Assembly (NCBI RefSeq): GCF_019012925.1
Contig: NZ_JAGIRL010000053.1
Span: 1 to 56,189 of the forward strand
Direction of reading: 5' to 3'
DNA: 56,189 nucleotides
Source of the DNA: Fusobacterium sp.
Lineage (GTDB): Bacteria > Fusobacteriota > Fusobacteriia > Fusobacteriales > Fusobacteriaceae
Positions 55,181-56,189 of the stretch are shown piece after piece. The notes beneath the pieces are model-generated. The model was not told the origin of the DNA and did not search any database. It saw only the letters and a program-made list of their open reading frames with translations. The position numbers were made by a program, and so were the translations under genes. The stretch's first letter is position 1. Every line of letters starts with the position of its first letter.

Positions 55181-56047
55181 ATGGGAAAAAATAAAAGAAA
55201 TGGAATGGTAGCTTCAATAATTTTAGTGGTAGTAGCATTGGTGTGGGGAACAACATTTGCAGTGATAAAAGATACTTTGGGAGTAGTAAAACCGTACTCC
55301 TTAATGATGTTTAGATTCAGTTTTTCAGCTATACTTTTGAGTTTGTTATATTTTGGAAAAATAAAAAATATGAAAAAAGTAGATCTTAAAAGAGGGATAA
55401 TAATAGGAATTTTTATGTTTTTAGCTTTTTATTTTATGATAATTAGTATAAGATTTACAACAGCTTCAAAGTTTTCCTTTATAATTGCTTCATATGTACT
55501 TATTGTTCCCTTTCTATCTTGGATAATAAATAAGAAAAAATTGGATAGATATACAATAGGCAGTGCAGTAATAGCTACTGTTGGACTGGGTTTTTTAACA
55601 ATTGAAAAAGGTGTGGACTTTAACATTTGGGATTTAGTAGCTGTGTGTTGCTCTTTCTTTTTTGCAACTCATATGGTAGCGATAGAGAAATATAGTGGTG
55701 ACTCAGATCCTATAGCATTAACAATTCTTCAATTCATAGTAACTGCTATTCTCTTTATAGTTTTAACTGGGGTGACAGAGGGATATAATCTATCTATTCT
55801 GCCAGATATAAAATGGACTTTGGGTTATTTAGTTATAGTGAGTACAGTGATTCCTTTTGCTATACAGAATATAGTTCAAAAATATATATCTTCAACGAGA
55901 ACAGCATTGATTTTAACTTTACAATCTGCTTTTGGATCTATATTTGCTATATATTACTTAAATGAAAAAATGACAAAACAAGTAGGAATAGGGTGTCTTT
56001 TGATATTTATAGCTATTATGATTCAAAATTTGAAGGGAAGGGAGTGA
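55181..56047 (+). CDS. DMT superfamily (EamA) transporter
   Basis: Inner-membrane metabolite exporter of the drug/metabolite transporter superfamily; 288 residues, ten hydrophobic segments in two EamA repeats. The first repeat opens ILVVVALVWGTTFAVIKDTLG and ends near IATVGLGFLTIEKG. The second runs from WDLVAVCCSFFFATHMV to GIGCLLIFIAIMIQNL and includes ALILTLQSAFGSIFAIYYLNEKM. The substrate is not predictable; the family exports amino acids and metabolites. ATG 55181 follows AGGGGTAG. It is monocistronic and convergent with the tRNA cluster. Confidence 0.9.
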   Translation: MGKNKRNGMVASIILVVVALVWGTTFAVIKDTLGVVKPYSLMMFRFSFSAILLSLLYFGKIKNMKKVDLKRGIIIGIFMFLAFYFMIISIRFTTASKFSFIIASYVLIVPFLSWIINKKKLDRYTIGSAVIATVGLGFLTIEKGVDFNIWDLVAVCCSFFFATHMVAIEKYSGDSDPIALTILQFIVTAILFIVLTGVTEGYNLSILPDIKWTLGYLVIVSTVIPFAIQNIVQKYISSTRTALILTLQSAFGSIFAIYYLNEKMTKQVGIGCLLIFIAIMIQNLKGRE

Positions 56048-56051
56048 GAAT

Positions 56052-56081
56052 AAAAAAACACTCCTTCATCCGAAAGAGTGT
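56052..56081 (-). terminator. Terminator of the tRNA cluster (minus strand)
   Basis: Read on the minus strand: a 10-bp stem (56081-56072 with 56067-56058, one G-U pair), a four-base loop, then a T run (56058-56052). It lies just downstream of the tRNA-Met 3' end. Confidence 0.85.
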
Positions 56082-56091
56082 AATAAACAGC

Positions 56092-56168
56092 TGGTGCCTA
56101 GAAATGGATTCGAACCATCGACCGTACGGGTATGAACCGTATGCTCTAGCCAACTGAGCTATCTAGGC
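56092..56168 (-). tRNA. tRNA-Met (CAT), elongator type
   Basis: A 77-base tRNA with encoded CCA (56094-56092). On the minus strand, acceptor GCCTAGA/TCTAGGC, D-stem GCTC/GAGC, anticodon stem TACGG/CCGTA and T-stem GATGG/CCATT (one G-T) are all paired. The loop TTCATAC gives anticodon CAT. The 1-72 pair is G-C, and the anticodon stem lacks the three G-C pairs of an initiator, so it is not initiator tRNA. The anticodon arm resembles the Bacillus elongator tRNA-Met. A tRNA-Ile with modified CAT is the alternative. Confidence 0.93.
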
Positions 56169-56169
56169 A

Positions 56170-56189
56170 TGGTGGAGATAAGCGGGATC
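56170..56189 (-). tRNA. 3' end of a second tRNA (partial, cut by window edge)
   Basis: On the minus strand the last bases read as a T-loop end, T-stem strand CCGCT, acceptor strand TATCTCC, discriminator A and CCA. It ends one base before the tRNA-Met starts. The isotype cannot be assigned from this piece. Confidence 0.75.

Overview
The window is a stretch of A+T-rich bacterial chromosome. It is packed almost wall to wall with housekeeping genes, and nearly all of them lie on the + strand. The mix points to Fusobacteriota, most likely the genus Fusobacterium. There is a Gram-negative lipopolysaccharide-export set (LptB, LptF, LptG and a very long LptC/LptA-like bridge protein) alongside gene types and a tRNA-Met that resemble those of Firmicutes. 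Arginine codons are mainly AGA, most ribosome binding sites are strong GGAGG types, and promoters are clear TTGACA/TATAAT forms. The genus is an inference from gene content. lysA and dapF are present, so diaminopimelate/lysine biosynthesis probably operates.

Layout. 1-1704 is the C-terminal part of the ferrous iron transporter FeoB. 1757-2488 is a HAD phosphatase on the minus strand, separated from feoB by a bidirectional terminator. 2628-10339 is a run of seven genes: a secreted DNase-I-fold hydrolase, thiamine pyrophosphokinase, an FlK-type thioesterase, a uracil permease, oligoendopeptidase F, a purine permease and an amidohydrolase. It ends at a long hairpin. 10603-11934 is a MATE exporter behind its own promoter and a perfect 24-bp palindrome. 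12064-15756 holds lysA, dapF and a dicarboxylate/amino-acid-type symporter. 15871-17514 is an isolated AAA-ATPase/PD-(D/E)XK protein with its own promoter and terminator.

17629-40021 is a very long co-directional run: dus, mutS, the giant Lpt bridge gene, lptB, alaS, ruvX, secD, secF, alr, an rRNA methyltransferase, a CvpA-like gene, lptF, lptG, an M16 peptidase, dut, rodA, a pseudouridine synthase and a second AzgA-type purine permease. A second promoter precedes alr. 40207-50431 holds an M20 peptidase, mreC, a LolA-like gene, recO, a PtsN-like EIIA, nrdR, fmt, folD, an ACT-domain regulator, accB, a CorC-like protein, a DUF502 protein, a TPR lipoprotein and apt. 50532-53894 is the bifunctional (p)ppGpp enzyme and tgt. 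54041-55047 is a hutZ-hutX heme-use pair. 55181-56047 is a DMT exporter. The window closes with tRNA-Met(CAT) and the 3' end of another tRNA, both on the minus strand.

Themes. Purine and pyrimidine salvage recurs (UraA, two AzgA permeases, a deaminase-like amidohydrolase, Apt, Dut, NrdR). Envelope building recurs too (Lpt, SecDF, Alr, RodA, MreC, LysA, DapF). Iron and heme genes sit at both ends (FeoB, HutZX). No CRISPR array, transposase gene, prophage, rRNA or recognised riboswitch was found. No gene-free stretch exceeds 300 bases; the largest is 10340-10602. The most unusual items are the roughly 890-residue Lpt bridge protein, the symporter's altered binding-site residues, the palindrome before the MATE gene, the long hairpin at 10343-10427 and the structured leader of alr.
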